Part shown: positions 25,359 to 40,561 of the stretch, one piece after another
Position numbering within the stretch: position 1 is the stretch's first letter
Layout: each line of letters opens with the position of its first letter
DNA from: Chionis minor
Taxonomy: Eukaryota > Chordata > Aves > Charadriiformes > Chionididae
Direction: 5' to 3'
NCBI GenBank assembly: GCA_013398295.1
Contig: VZSF01005685.1
Span: forward strand, 248,001-312,000
DNA: 64,000 nucleotides
Position numbers and translations under genes: made by a program
Notes under the pieces: model-generated
The model's database searches: none
The model's input: the letters and a program-made list of their open reading frames with translations, nothing else
What the model was told of the DNA's origin: nothing

Positions 25359-28300
25359 GCCGGCGATGTTCCTGAGGTCGGTGAAGCAGCCCTCTGCAAG
25401 CATGCCGCGGCACGCTGCCTTCCCCCAGCCGCTCCTTTCTTTCAGGGCAACCTCCGTGCTGGCTCCAGCTGCTGCTTTGCACTGGTGTGAGGTTTTCAGC
25501 CTCATCGACATGCACAGCACTCACAGACCCTGTGCATTGTCTCAGAGACACAACAGGTCCTGCCTGCTGTTGATTTCTGATTATGATCAAACCGTGTCTG
25601 CAGCAGCAGCTACAGCATTTCCCTCTGGCTGTTGTGGCAGGCAAACAAGCAGAGCTGGAAGGATGAGAGGGTGTGAGACAGAGAGCATGAACGATTGGAG
25701 CTGGAGCCTCCCCTTTTCTTTCCCTCTCTTCTTCCATCCCTGCTTTCCATTGTCAGAGGCAGTTCCAGCTCAATGCCTTCCTGTACTCCAAGGACCACAG
25801 TGAGGCTTAAATAATTCACATCCAAGGAGTGCTTGGGAACCTTATGGCACTGAAAATGCAGCACAGCACTAAAAGGCGGTGAATATTGGCGATCGTTTGT
25901 TTGCAGGTCAATTCTGCGTGGAAAGTTTTGCCCGGGTGAGCATGGCACCAGCTGCCTTTTCCACCAGAGAGCGCGTGCAACCCCGAAACGGAGTTTTGCT
26001 GAAGGGAGTAAGGCACAAAATGGAGTGGTTTTGCTGCAAAGAACATCTTCCTGCAGAATTCGCACCAACAGTAGCAGTAGGATGAGAGAGTCAACATGGA
26101 GCAACATGCGCATCGCCTGCACACACGTATGACTGCTCTCGCAAACAAGAGTAAACCTGGGGCCACGGCCATGGGCCACCTTCTCACCCTCATCAGCTGC
26201 AGAGATAAGGCTTAACAACTGGGAGAAACACCCAGGGTGTCTCTCTCCGGGGAGGGCAGCAGTAGGGGAGAGAAGCAGCTTGGTGGTTCATGGAGCCGCA
26301 CGCAGCGAGGGGAGTCACCGGGGCCAGCCGGGTACCCAACAGAGTGGCCACGCAAAACGCCAGGGCCAAATCAGGAGGAAGTCCCCATTGCCCTGAAACA
26401 GGAGTTCACGGACGTACAGCTGCCCTTCTCGCTGGGCCCAGCGGGGATGACATAAATAGGGTGAACAGACCCTGCTCCAGGCTTTTCTGGGTGGTTTCCC
26501 CTGGCTGTAGGCAGCACCGGGTCCTCCCTTGGGGCTGTCCCTTGCTGCGTGTAGGGCAAAGGTCTGGGATGGTGCAGCGTTGTCCCAGTTTTCCCAAACC
26601 CAGCCGCTGCCCGAGGCCACAAGCCCGGCTCACAGCACGCCTGGGTTTCAGAGCAGGGCTGAGGAGCCCTGCCGAGCCCGGCATTCCTGCGGTGTTAGGT
26701 AAGCTGGGCTCGGCGAGCCCGGCTCAGCGCCCAGCCAGCACCGGCCCCGCTTCCTCCTGGCCTCCCCCGCTGGGCTGAGTCATTCCCGCAGGAGCCAGAG
26801 CCAGAGACACTGCGGTCAGGCGGGTTTCACACGCACACGGACCCTTCGTGCCGCTCGCAGTCGGAGCTGAGCACCTTCCCAGCCTGCTGGGGCGCAGTGT
26901 GGCGCTGCAGCGGGGTCCAGCCCATCCTTCCCGGGAGAAACAAGAAGGGTGAGAAAACCAGTGCTTACATGCTGCGGAAACAGGAACTAACGGACAAGCC
27001 TGGAACAAGAACAGGTAGGGATAAACCCACCGTAAATAAGTTTTAACTGGAAATTAGACAGAAGTTTCAACCACCGTATGGCCGAGACGAGCAGCAGCGC
27101 AGATCGCAGAGGGCAGCGCTGCCCCAGCCCTGGGAATGGCCTGGCAGTGGAGAGAGAAAGGAGGTCACAGCTACATGGACAAACCAATATTTCCAGGGCT
27201 GTCTCCCAGCTTCTGGCCAACAGCATTTTGGCAACCGTCTGGCTCTTTTCATGGCAGAGAGGAGGTAGTGACACAGCCCAGGAATGTTTCCTGGCTGGCA
27301 TTGCCAGTCACTGCCCCTCGACATAAATGATGTCTCAGTGAGTCAATACAATGCACACTCCCATCGAGGACAGTCCCACGTTTCAAACTGCCGTCACCAG
27401 CAATTAAAGTTGCCCTCAGTACAGCCAGCACCCACAGCTCCGGTTCCAAGAAAGGTGATTCAAATCTCTGCTTTAGCCCCAGCTCAAGTTACTCACCTCC
27501 CCACAACAACAGGTCGGCAGAGCACAGCTTTCCAATAACAACTTTCCAGTAACAAGCTGGGCTTGGCCAGCCGGGATTGCACCAACATTCTGAGGAGGAC
27601 ACAGATGTCACACTCAAGTGCCAGGATCTCCAAGGGCTACCATCCCCAGGAGCCCTCTTATCACCCTGTTCCCTGGCTAATCTTTCCCATGGGAACAGGA
27701 GAGTCTGCAAAGGTGGTGTGGAGGCACAGGAGTCCCACCATCTGCTGGCGCCTGGGTCTGTGGGGCTCCCTGGGACATCAAGGTAACGGCAAGGGACAGA
27801 CAGCAGAGGTTGCTACCCCAAAGCACACACTTCTGGCAGGGGCTCAGTCTGCTCTGCTGGTCTCCAGAGCCCAGCGATCTCCCATCAGGCAGCCATAAAG
27901 ATGCCTTTCTGGAAAAGTCACAAACGACACAAGCAGGCTGCAAAGAAAAGCAAAACTACAAGTGCAGAGTCCCGGGAGAGGCGTCAGGCAGAGCAGCAGC
28001 GGAAGAGGTTGGATGAAAGAACAGCCGCTCCAGAGAACTGTCTCAAACCAACAGCGGCGGGACGCAGCGGATAGGGGCTGACGTGCCGTGAGAGCTGCTG
28101 CGCACGGAAGGCTTCAGCCAAAAGTAACCAGCCAGATGTTGTGGGCATTTGCACAGTCCCAGAGACAGCATGAAACCTTCCCCTCCTCGCCAGGGGCCAG
28201 TGCATGCACGTCCACCCACCAGACACCCGCATAAGTCACTGGGAAACATAACAGTCCAACAGGAATCGGCAAAGTGGTTTTGAACAATTTCCCATTGGGA

Positions 28301-29085
28301 GGTTTTCAGCCGAAGTTCAAGGCAAAGATTCCCCCGGTATCAAACCAGCCCAGACAGGCTGATCCTACGCACATTTTTAAATGTCAGCCTCATCCTACTC
28401 CTCCTCCAGTCTGGCTGGCATGAGTGGAAACCCTGCTACGATCCCAGATCCTCTGACAAGAGCAGCCGAGCACCTTAAATGTCCCACCACACCAGTAACG
28501 GCAGGGCCAGCCCCACAAGCACAGGACGAACTCACTGCTGGAGCCCAGCGGCAGGGCGTGCCAGCCCAAGGAGTGGGAAAGCCCTGCAGAGGGTGGAGGA
28601 GAAATCTCCCCCTGGTATCACCTTACCCCAGCGGCCACTCCTGGCAGGCAGGGAAGCCCCGGCACAGCCACTGATTCTTCCCCATTTCATTTTGCACTGG
28701 AGCCTTATTGTTTCCTGCAGATCCAGCTGAGCAGATAAAGCCCATCATGAGACCTCACTGCTTAGCAACCATTACTGGAAAAACACTGTTTTCCAGTAAC
28801 AGTCTTGGCAGGAACAGAGCAACTGCAGGGCAAATAAATTGCAATCCCTGTGCTGGATGCATCGTGCTCCAAATCGCTCTACTGCCGCCCAGGGAGAGAC
28901 CAACTCCTACACTGGGAAGCGCATCCATTCCTTAAGGTCTGGACAGCCTCTGCTACCCTGCAAGCACATCATTTTCGGCACACCATGATGGACCGCAACT
29001 GAATCTCTGCATAGGTGGATGCAGGTGTCAGTGACCAACTCCTGCATAGGAGGATCTTAGTGCCCAGCACAGCTGCCATGGTGTA

Positions 29086-29125
29086 AACATTCAGAATGCG
29101 CCAAGAACATTCAGAGAGTGCCAAG
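29086..29125 (+). repeat. Imperfect tandem duplication of a 20-base unit
   Basis: Two adjacent 20-base units, each beginning AACATTCAGA and ending GCCAAG, differ at three central positions. Confidence 0.8.
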
Positions 29126-32100
29126 CTCTCCCCACGCTGGTCATTTCTTACACCGAGTGACTCACAAGGACAAAGGCCCACCTAAGGAAGGCTGACTCCA
29201 GTGGTTGATGCAGTCAAGCATCAAAGACTTCCACAAAATTAAAGAAATTCCATAGAAATAACAATGGTGAGTTTGTTTTTCAAAGGAAATTGCAACTCCA
29301 CATGTAGTCCGCAAGCCCAAACATCACTGCATCCTGCACATGCACGAGAATGCTGTACTTGAAGAGAAACAACAGAAAACCAACTGGTTTATTTTCACTG
29401 TGCAAGGCTGATAGAAAGGCAAAGAGGAAACAAAGCATGACGAGTGAAAGGCAAATGGAAAATCCCAACAGCTCTTCCCCTTTGATAGTTATCAGTAATA
29501 GAAAGAGGAAATCTGCTTTCGAAAACACAGAAATCCCAGCCTGATAGCATCCCTCTGAAGAAATCTGGCATTTACAAAAAGCTTACGGGCAGATTTAGAT
29601 GAGCAGATACAGGCGCGGACATGAAGGTGGATTCCTAGTGGGACTTCCAGGAGACCATGAGCAGGTAGGATACCTATTTCTCAGTGAAAATCAAAGGCAC
29701 CTTGGTATCTAAGCTCACGAGTGCTTCTATATATCCCATTTGAAATCTACTTGTCTTGTCCCAAATGAACAATGAGAACAAACCCCATTGATTTGTATCT
29801 GCACCCTTGTTTTTAGGCATTTATTTGAAGAAGTTGCCCTTGTTGCCTCAGAGTTACTCCCAATAATGGCCACAGCCCACGCTTCACCTCACGTCTCTGG
29901 AAAGCCTGCCTGGCATTTGGTATCCTGAGCTGAATAAATTCCTGTGTTCCCCAGAATAGATACGTATGCAAAATTAATTTGCAATCAAGCCCGCGCAAAG
30001 CATGAAATGGCCTTTTAATAGGTGCAGAGCAGCAATTACCAATGCAAAGTGAAAGCCAACAAGCATTCAAGGGGGAGGTGGGGGAAAACCAATTAGTTTT
30101 CTTGGGATTCCTCCACACATTTGCCACTTGAGGGACTTCAATTTTCACGCTCCCCTGGGGGCTGAGAGCACACCCTGGGGGCCATCGTGTCCCCATGGGG
30201 AGAGGATGGGGATGCTTCCCCATGGCCTCCCCCTCCGTGGTCCCACGATGCGGCTGTGCTGGACCAGTCTCCATGGAGACGGTCACTGCAGCAACGGAGA
30301 CCAGAGGTGGAGCTGATGGGGCTGCGAGAGGATGCAAAGAGACCAAGGACCACCTCTCCCCTGGAGGAAGGGGACCGACAGGTACCCACATGCCTCCTTT
30401 CTGCTTCTGAGACTGTTTTCCCAGCATCGGCAGGATAAAAGGGCTCCGCCGCTTGTGATCCAGCTGCCTCATCCCGTGCTGAAAGCGCTTTATCCTGTTG
30501 AAATCAGTCCCACAGGAGCTGGTAATATTGAGCTGTCACGGTGGGTATGGCATCGGGAGGGAGCTGAGCTCAAGGCTGTCATGGCAACAGTTTATTGAGT
30601 TTCCATAACCACCCTCCCGCTGGAGCTGGGGACGGAGCCCAGGCCGGGGGCACCACGGCAGGAGCCCCCAGGTGCACAGGGCTGGGGAGCCCAGGGGGGG
30701 CAGAGCTGCTCAAGGAGAGGTACCCGCCACGACGCCACCGGCCGTTGCGCAGCTGTCCTTGCACCAGGCGGAGGAAGGACCCCATCATCCCCGGGCAGAC
30801 ATCACGGGAGCTGCTCCCCACTCCCTCCTGCCCCCAGCGGCACCGGCACCCCCTGCCACCACGCTGCCAGAGGGCAAGCGGGACAGTCACTCCCTGCAGT
30901 TCACAGCTGCCCCCCCCACCCATTCCTCATTCACCCCAAAACTAACCTCGGTTTACTGCTCGACTGAGACCATTTAACAACATCCCCTCAGTCTCCCCAG
31001 CCCACGCGCAGCTACTCTGTGCTGCCAGAGCGACCTGGGCACAGCTCTCGGGCAGGGAAATCCCTGGCACAAGGCCGGCACGGACTTTGGGCATATATTA
31101 TTGGGATGACTGTATTCTCCAGGGATGCCCAGCTGCCCAGGTGGGGATACACGGCAGGCTTAGCTGGGGGCTGCAGAGGTACCGGTGTGGGAGGATGCCA
31201 CAAACTGCCATGTGCCCATCACAGCTGTTCCCTGCCAGCTCCAGAGATGACAAAAAGCCCCATCATCTCTCAAAACATCTGCCCCTCAGGGGAGCCCGCG
31301 GCACTCCAGCACGGACAGATTTAAGGGAGAACGGGGCCAAGAATAAGCTCCCAAACATCAGCACAGCCCGGCTCCTCTAGGGCCAGCTCTGCACCATGCC
31401 CTGGCAGTGCAGCCAGCCTTCTCGCGAGCACAGCGCAGGGCATGGCAGAGCTCAGCTGTCCCCATGCCCACCCAGCAGCATGGCTGGGCACTTCCCAACC
31501 TTTGCTGGAAAAGAGAAGGGTGCTGGGGGAAACAGAGAGCTGAGGGCACCGGCAAGCCGCAACAATCCCCGCCGTTACCAATTATAATTTCCCTGCAAGG
31601 GTTTATTCCACCTGCCAGCCAGGCCAGAGCGGCAGCCGTCTGCAGCGAGGGACCAGGCTGGCAGCAAGGCCAGGGCACTTCTCCGCATGCATCCGGGCCT
31701 GCATGCAACGAGAGGGCACACAGATGTGATGTACAGCACAACACGCCACCTGGAGCATTTGCTGGAGACAGAACATCCACTAATTCACCCGCTTGGCTGA
31801 GCCTCCAGCACTGGGCCGGGTTGTTCCCTGCAGCGTATTTTCCAAAAGTTCACAGAAGTTTAAACAGGCTCAAAGGAGGAAGTTCCTGTCCCCTCACCCG
31901 TGGAGCCCGCTCTCATCCGCAGGATGCTGTGCCGTTGAGTCTAAAACCATCTCAGCTCCTCGTGCATACTTTAGCCTACATAACACATGGCCAAAAGGAC
32001 ATCCGCACATCCGCATCACTGCCCCGTGCCACTGGGCGGACAACGAACCCTGGGCTGAGCGAGGTAAGGACCCGGCTGTGGCAGCTTGGAGGCTTCCAGC

Positions 32101-35100
32101 CCCACGCACTAAGCCAAAGGCTCTCCCGACCCTCCCTCTTCACACTTGCCTCACAGACTAGGGTGTTTAAAAAAGTTTCCTCCATGTACAATCCCCTCTC
32201 CGCCAATTTGTGTTAGCCAGGGGGATGGGAAACACTTGTTGCACGGACAGATTCCCGGAGCAGTTGACCTTCCTGGAAGTTTTCTTCAGGACTCTTGTTC
32301 AGCAGCTCCCACCCTCCTGTTACAACAGCGATGGACTCAACATCGCTTCCTCAGCTGCAAGGGGAGACGATGCCTTTTCCCAACCTCTCCCGGGAGGCAT
32401 GGCCCCGGATCGCAGCGGGAGAGGCATTTCGTCCGGGACTGGAGGGCTGGGCGGACAGGGACGCGGCAGGGCGGGACTGACCAAACCCGAAGGCTGTCAG
32501 CTTTGGTGGACACGGTCCAGAGAGCGCAGAGCCCCGGCCTCCCCGAGGGCTGTGGCCGGACCCCAGCTTCCCCAGGCCTGGCCGCCGGGCAGGGCAGACG
32601 TGCAGCCTGTCACGGCGGGGGCTGCACCCCCCGGCCCCATCCCCTGCCCACTCTGCAGCCGCGCCGGCGCTGGGAGCCCGCTGCATTTTGGGGATGGGGA
32701 GCTGTGAGCTCGCTTTGCATTGCACAGATCAACGAGCCCTCCCACCAGCCGGCTGTCTCCAGATGCTTTCCTACAGCAGAGACGCGGGCGAAGCCCCCTC
32801 AGGCGCTGCAGAGCAGTGCCCGCTCTCAGCTTTTAGGCCGAGACACCATTTTTGGCTGGAGAAAGGGAAAACGCCTGGGTTTCCCGCACCAGCCCAGCAG
32901 CAGACACGGGAGCTGGGGAACGCTCTCCAGTGCTTTGGGACACGCAGCTGGCACCACGGGGCTGCATCACCTGCCTGCATGGTCCCAGGCACTGCAGCAG
33001 GAGTGGTCCCAGACCCTCTGCAGCAGGAGAAACACATGGCCAGCACCAGCAGACCAAGAGCATCCTCTGCATCGGCAGAAGGCCCCAGCATGGGAGGGAA
33101 TACGTCCTCCCTCCAGCACCATACCGGTCCCTGGCCACGCACCCAGCACAGCCATCTAGTGACTGCGCCGTAAATCGGATGAAACTCAGCCCTGGAGGCC
33201 CACCATTGATTTCCGTTGCCTAACGACAGGAAAGCTTTATAATCCTATTAACTAAAGACCCTTCCAAGCAGCACTGGGAACGGCGCAAAGGGGAGTTGTA
33301 TAAGCAGTTTACAGCCAGCCGGTGCAGCGCCCGGCTCCGACAGGCGCTGGGTGAATTCCCCGAAAGCTGGGCTGCGACACCCACAGTGGCAGGCGCAGCG
33401 TCAGTGGTGGCCCCTGCAAAGACATCTTGGATCCTACCAAGAAACATGTGCTTCAGCTGCACTCGCTGGCCAGAGTGCAAAGGAGCTGGGAGGTTTTGCA
33501 CAGGAAAATAGTGCCCGCGCATGCAAACTTGGCCCCTTAAATACTGACAGGTATCACTGCATTCCAATCTCTCCCTAATTATCACTGCCCTGGTCATACT
33601 TACAGATGTTTCCCAGCAAAAGATACACTGCTTTGGCCAAAATATACACACATTTCATGGAAGAATGTGAATTTCACCGCAACTTCTGAAGGAGAAAGGA
33701 TGTATTTCAGAACACTTCTATTTGCAAAACATTCCGAGATTGTGTTCCTCTCCTCTAGTTTGAAACAAGAGCCAATGTGAAAAAAAAAAAAAAAAATCAA
33801 GCTTGTAGATGACATAAAATGGCAGTTTCCTACCCCAGAGCCACGCTGCCTTTCCAGATGAGGATGAGAAGCCTCCGTGCCCCAGTGAGCCCCAAGGAAA
33901 CACTGCTGAGCACACACAGGGATGGAGACCGGAGCAGCCATAGGTACTGCGGCCAGACCTGCCACCAAGTGCCACAGGAAGGACTGTGCCACCGTGCAAG
34001 ACGCAGATGCCTGGCTGATGCCTTATCTGACTAAGAGCCCTTCAGGTCCAGATCCCCTCCAAAAGGCATGGTCGGGATATCTGCAGCGGTTCGCCTGAGG
34101 AGAAGGGTCTGCGCTGCGGCAGGAAGGAGAGAAACGCCTTTCTACCAGTGGAAATGCACCTTTTCCAGACTGTAGGATCGTTTATCAGTCACCTCCCCTT
34201 CCCTTTAATTTGTTATTCACACAGCACTGCGAATTGCCAGGCCTAATATTTTCCACCACAGTTTATGAATGCAGAGGCACGGGCCAAGCTCTTTGTCAGG
34301 GGACACGATGCTGCAGCATCCCCACCAGCGCCACGCGCAGTGACGGAGCAGGAGGCCAGGCACAGCTCTCCGAAACTAAACCCATCGTCCTTTCAGTGCT
34401 TATCCCACGGGGTGCAAAATAAAACTGCCCCCCCGTGAGCAGTGGGGAAGGAGCACGTCCAGTTCTCCATACTGGGACAAGGCTGCAGGGCCACGGGCTC
34501 TGGCTTGCAGACCCACCACACCGAGGCACAGCGCTCGCACCAGCCTCGACATTTTGGTGCCACCGAGGACAGCACAGCCAGCAGAAGTGCCTGCCTGTCA
34601 CCATGGAAATGCTGAACGGGAGGGTTTCAAGCCTGCTGGGACTTTCAACCTCTGCCAAGCAAAACAGGGTCCTTAAACAACCGCAAGTCCTAAGCGTCTG
34701 CGTGAGGAGGAGACTTGTGCTCCCCTTGTCCTGGCGTGCATGAGGCAGCTAATGTGGGACTTCTCCCAGGGAAAAAGCCACCCAGAGAAAGGGCACTCCC
34801 CGCTCCTCCAGCCTCCAACACAGGCAGAGCTCATCTCCATCCCTCAGCTGCTCCTGCCCTGGACCAGCTGCCCTCTCCCCACGTGCACCCGCCAGATCCG
34901 CCCCGCAGACACCCCACAGCTCGAGCAGCCGTGGTTTTCCAGGTCTGCACAGCCAATGCTTTTACATGCCAAACCACCACTGCCATGGGAAGACTCCTCC
35001 ATCCCCTCCCGGCAGACCTGACCACTCGCCCATCCACTGGGGCTGCCCGACCTCCTTGGAGAGGGGCTAGAAAGCAGCCAAGAGCCAGCCATATCCCTGT

Positions 35101-38100
35101 TCCCTGTAACCCGGAGCAGGGCACGCAGCAGCAGCCACCCTGACCAGGGTGTTTCCGCCTGCCCTGGATCTCGCCACGCCACCCATTGCTGTTTTTCATG
35201 CCAGTGGTGTCTCCTCCAGGGAGGCAAAGAGCCATGACCACAGGGGACACTGTGCCGAGCGGGATGGGCAGGAAACACACGGTGGGAAATCTGCTGCAAG
35301 AGGGAGGCAGCAGGGCCGAAAGACCAGGGCAGGGCAGCTGCCAAAGATTTCAAAGGGGCCTATGGGCTGCCCTGTGAAATGGCCCTGACCTCCTCATCCC
35401 GTGCCGATGGCCTGCACGGAGCCAGGCTGGCTCCTTCGGTGCTGGCCGTGGCCTTTGCAGTGTTTGCTTCCTGCCTTCAGGCCAGGCAGGGCGTTTGTAG
35501 CAAGGGAGTGGGAAACAGATTGGGACGGCACGGAGGAGGAAAGACAAAAAGGAACAGCGGATGTCCTGAGAAACACATGACGGTGCGAGCCAGACGTGGC
35601 TTTCAGGGTAACAGCAGCCAGCACGGACCTTCAGGGAGGCTGCAAGCAGGTTTACATGGCCACATCGTGCAGCTCGGGCAGAGCATCGCCTTCGGGCTGT
35701 GCCGGCCACCTGCACCCCGGCTGCACATCCCCTGCTCCGATAATGCCAGGAGCGTTCCTCCAGCCACTCAAGTTATCCCTCCCAACGACGCCGGTCAGCC
35801 TACAGCAGTCAGTACCTACACCACACCCCACTCATTTTCTCTCCCCCCCCGTCTTTCCTTTCTTTTCTAGACCCTACAGGAAGGTGCGGAGCCTTATCTG
35901 GGATGCCTCGACATCCCAGAGCTCTGGCGCCACATCTAAAGCCTCTCTGATTTTCTCCAGATCCTACACAGAACCATGACAGACCAAGGGAGGGCTTCTC
36001 CAGCCTCTCTGAGCTGCAGCAGGGGCGAGCGACCCACCAGGCCACCGCTGCGCCCCTTCCTTCCCCCCAGCCCTCTCGCCCTGCCTCTTTCCTTCCTGTT
36101 CCTTCCTTCCTTTCCCCATCTTCGAAATCTCTCCCCAAACAGGGTGGTGAAGGACATCGTATTTGCACCTACAGCTACTCCAGGGAGAACGCGACGTTCA
36201 CCAGCCCCAAGCGCAGGAGCGCCCAGGGCCGTGCCGGAGCACAGCACACTGAGCCCAGGGGCTGTAAATCTTCGCAGAGGATGAACTCCTGCTGCATTCC
36301 CGGGCCTCGAGGGAGCAGGAACTCTGTCCTGGAAGCCTGTGATCCCCCGGCACGCCACCGCCAAGCCGCCTTTGACGTCAACTCATGTCTACAAACATTG
36401 TCTTTGACCCACGGCCAAAACTTGCAATGCAGAGGGAAAAAAAAAAAAAAATTAAAAAAAAATATCAGTGGAGAAAGCGAATATCCGCAGAGATACCCCG
36501 CAGAGAGCCCGCTCCAAGAGCGCTGGGTGGTGAGGGGCTGTGGGCCAAGGGCAAACGCGCAGGCGCACGGGGGGTGACTGGAGAGCCAGAAGGGCCCCAA
36601 GAAATCAGCCATTTAAAATGCAAATCCCCAAGGAAAACAGATGGGTGAACTCTCACTACAGGTCACACAGGCTGGACTCGGGCAGTCCCAGCAGGGAAAC
36701 CTGGTAACATCTGGAGGCTCTGCTGCTGCCAGAGGATCCCGCAGCAGCTGGGGGCTGGCTCCAGGCAGAGAAAACTGGATATTTGGGAGATGCGGAGCAG
36801 CTCAGCACCCAAACAGCTGCCTGCCGGTGGCTGCCACGGCCACTCCTGACCACCCGGCGCTGCTCCAGCCACAGGGGCAGCAACAGAACACGTTCAGCCA
36901 CACTGCCCCGTGCACGTATTGAAATGCCACTACACCAACACGAAGAGTACAGACATGGCAGCGTGGAGAACAGCAAAGGCACTTCTCCCAGCCACCACTG
37001 ATGGAAAGGTCACGGGTCTGTCTGTTGTTTACTGAGCAGTAGTGAAAGCTGGGGGATGGGTTGACTGGTGACAGTGGGAACGAGCACAAAAGGGAGCTGT
37101 GGATCAGCTGTGTACCACTGGATGTGGTACAGGAGGGACTCAGTGATTGACATAGGCTTGCTGAGGTCTCACAGCAGGCCCACGGTGGCTTTGGGATCGG
37201 AGCTCGGGTCTCCAAGGATGGCGCTGGCTGGTATTACTCATCACCAAGGAGCCAAGCACAGCTCCTCCTTGATGAGCAAGACGCAAACACCAAGCTCCGC
37301 TGAGCAGATCTGCTCCCCGCAGCGGAGCCCCAGTTGACGAGTGCTGCTTTCCAAGAGAGCCGGGTGCCTGCCATGCCCCGGCTCCCATCACCACTGACCT
37401 TCTGAGCGCTGAGGAAGGCAAAACCCAGTAACTCATAGGGAAAACAACAGTGCCATCTGCTGCACAGCCCCGCTCGGCCCCGAGCAGCCGGACGGCCCGT
37501 GGGCTGCCCACCCAAGGCGTTCGCACAGGCTCACACAGCTCGTCCCGCTCACAACAGCACGCAAAACGCATCCTCAACCAGCTCCAAGCCAGGCAGGGAG
37601 GCAGCGGCACGCATCGCTGCATAGGAAGGCAACCCTACAGCCGTCCTGATGGCCACCTGCAGCTGGATGCCTAGGGACAGCCTCTGGTTTGCAGAGGAGA
37701 GCAAAGGACAGCAGGATGGGGAGGCAGAGCAGAACGACAGTGTCCCAAAGCCCATTAAGTGACCACCGGGTGTGAAGGAGATGGAAGAAGAGGCAATCTC
37801 ACTTGGCAAAAGCAGGCAAACAACCCCTTTCCTCCACCAGCACCCTGCAGGTGAAGCACATCTTCCAACCTCTCCACAGGCAAGGGGAGGGGGAAAAAAG
37901 CAAACAGCTCCTAACACCCACCGAGCCTTGGCGAGATAGCTGACACCATCCCAAGCTTCTCCTTTGGAGAGAAATCCCAGATTCTGGCACTAGATACCAC
38001 GTACTCCCACATGTACTTTGTCACCCTGATATCACAGGGAAATTCCAGGTAGTGGGGACACCTGGGAGAGCAGGGTCAGCCTGAGGGAGCTAATAGCAGT

Positions 38101-40561
38101 TGCACTGCGCCTCCAGCCCCAGCAGCTGTGCGTAGTTGCCAATTAGCCACGTCTGCTCCACAAGTGATCGCAGTTTGGTGGCAGGTGAAGCCATTTCTCT
38201 GCATGCACCGCCTGGAAAGCATGCTGGCATCCTCCCCGAGACATGTGTTGCTATAGCAATGGGAAAGGTATCAGAAGAAAAATGAGCGTTGATGGATAGT
38301 GCGGATTGCTTTTAAGATTACCACACAAGATCAGGACCCCTGCTTCTCAAAATCCAGTAGCCAGGCACCATCTAGGGAATGGCACAGTGAAAATACTGCG
38401 AGGAACTGAAAAACACAACCCTAAAGGTGTTTAGAATAAACAAAGTTCTGAAAAGCCCCTTCTTTCTTCATAGAAAGAGTCATCCCAAAGCAAACTGACC
38501 CCAAAGATAAACTGCGCCGAGCTACAGGATGTCAAATCAATCATTACAGTACCCCAGAGATTTATTCTGGAGCTTGCAGCAGCGGCTGCATCCTCTGTTC
38601 GCGCCTGATCAGCCCTATCTGAGGGCACATAGACACATCCATGAGTGGGAGCTCCAGATGGAGCAGCTGAACCACGCTGACTTTCCATCTCTGTACCCGC
38701 TTCCTCCCAGACCCTGCTGCCAGCTGGACTCTCTCTCTCGCTGTCACTTGTTGCCAGCTCGCCCTCCTACCCATGGCAGAGCACCACCGAGAGTCAACTC
38801 CAACTCTCCTCGCCACCGGAGTCACTTCGGACACAGCTCCCTTCTCTGCCTCAGAGCAGATGAGAGACACACAGCAACAAATTGAGCTCCAGCCTCGCTT
38901 GCCTGCACTCGAGCGCTCTGCGTCCTGCCCTCAGCCAGCCCCCAGAGCGCTTGTCCGCTGTCTGCTCCCTTCTCCAGCCCCATCGACCAGCGAGGCGGAG
39001 AGGGGACGAGACGGCAGCTCAGGGAGCTCGCTTCAGGATGGAAGCCACCTTCTGACACAGCTTCACATGCTGGTTTCGGTTTTAAAGGCTGAAATTCACC
39101 CTTGCACATGAACCTTTGATTTCATATGTTGTGACATCCTGAACAACACACCTGCAGCAATTAGATCAGAGATGGAAAAAAAAAAAATCTCCTTGTTTGC
39201 TCAGCTTATTTACTTTGCAGCACTCAGTTTTCCCAGTTGTTTGTGTGGGTCTTTCCCTTAGCAACCAAGGAGAGAAACATTTATAAGGCATGAAAAATGT
39301 AGCTGTACAGCCGTAAGAACTGGCAGGGTGCGGCTGCGGGTGCAGCTGGAAATTCCTCTTAACTGGTCGTCACAAATGATGGGACTTTGATGAACTGCAC
39401 CCCTTAAACAGCAAAGTGGCTCATCCTCTTCAAGCAGGACGTGCAGGAAGAATCAGGACTTCTAACCTGTGCTCTCCACCGTAGCACCCACCACGCAGGA
39501 TCCTAGGCTTGTAACAAACACCTCTACATGCCTGCGTTTATCCATATATAAAATGTGGTTAAGTGTAAAAAGTGACAGGAATGCTAAAGTTGAGACCTTA
39601 ATACAAAGCACTGCATAGGAATGCAACGTGCATTCCCCAACATGGAAGGGAGACTAAGCTCCGGACATCTTTTTCTAGACAGCTTTACACCTATAATTTT
39701 CTGGATCTCTCATCAAGGTTATTCTCCCCAGTCCACAGCCATGGTGACAGAGTACTCTTATTCTTGACCCTTGGCACGGTCAGGATCCAAACCCCTGTAT
39801 TTTGGTTGCCAATCCCCTTTCCCGAAGAGACATCCAACAACGCAGCCCGCGTGCCCGCTGGCACCACCTCCTGCCTCACACACTTACCCCCAGCAGAGCT
39901 AATTTGGCTTTTGTTTATAAGGCCGGATCAAGGCAAATAAGGCTCAGACCAAATGGACCCACTGGGTGCGGGAGGCGGCTCTGGTATGCATTTTCCAGTC
40001 CAAAAATGGATCCCAGCCCACTTTTCCATCAGAGCATCAGCCCTTCCCTTTATTCATTCTTGGTTCCCAGGAGCCACCGCTGCCCACTTACCTTCCCACC
40101 ACCCCCTCGAGGGCAGCAGCACAGACCCCCCCTTCCCTCCCCTCCCCTCCCCAGGGTTGGGGTCAGGGGGGAACACGAGAGGGTGAATAGAAAGCGTAAA
40201 GTCGGAGGAGCATCAGGACCAGAGAGCCACATTCGGATGAGGCCCCCAAATTGCTTCATCCTCCCCTGCCCCAAAAGCACCGGCGGGTTGGTGGGCAGAG
40301 CTTTTGTCCACCTTGTCTCAATTTAGCTTCGTTGAGCCTCATGAGCACGCGAGGGACAGACAAGGGACCTCCTGGTGTCACTTGGCCCAAGAGCTGCAGC
40401 CCTGGCTCGCCGGCACGGCACGCAGCGACCTCGCAGCTCGGCAACGCCGCAGCATCGCAGCAGCGGCCAGACCCTGTCCCAGACCCGCTCGCTTCCCTTC
40501 CCAATCCTTCAGCCCCGCGTCTGCTGGCTGCGTTTATCCATTACAGAGAGAGAAAGCAAAA

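Larger units (their letters stand above)
19294..40561. other. No supported gene: long GC-rich non-coding stretch
   Basis: Over 21 kb without an exon I can defend. Long overlapping frames (up to about 337 codons near 32146-33159) are Pro/Arg/Ser/Gly-rich, lack domains and appear on both strands together, the signature of GC-rich non-coding DNA. Notable items are a 32-base tandem duplication, a GT-rich repeat, A tracts (23612-23629, 33780-33796, about 36438-36452) and a CRE palindrome (36373-36380). Confidence 0.45.

Noticed and set aside
32146..33159. A 337-codon plus-strand open frame
   Set aside because: It is overlapped by long frames in other phases and on the other strand, composition is Pro/Arg/Ser/Gly-rich and there is no recognisable domain. 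Typical of CpG-containing GC-rich non-coding DNA.
23612..33796. Two A tracts (23612-23629 and 33780-33796), both followed by TCAAGCT
   Set aside because: The shared seven bases are suggestive of a common repeat, but upstream and further downstream sequences do not match. Coincidence is likely.
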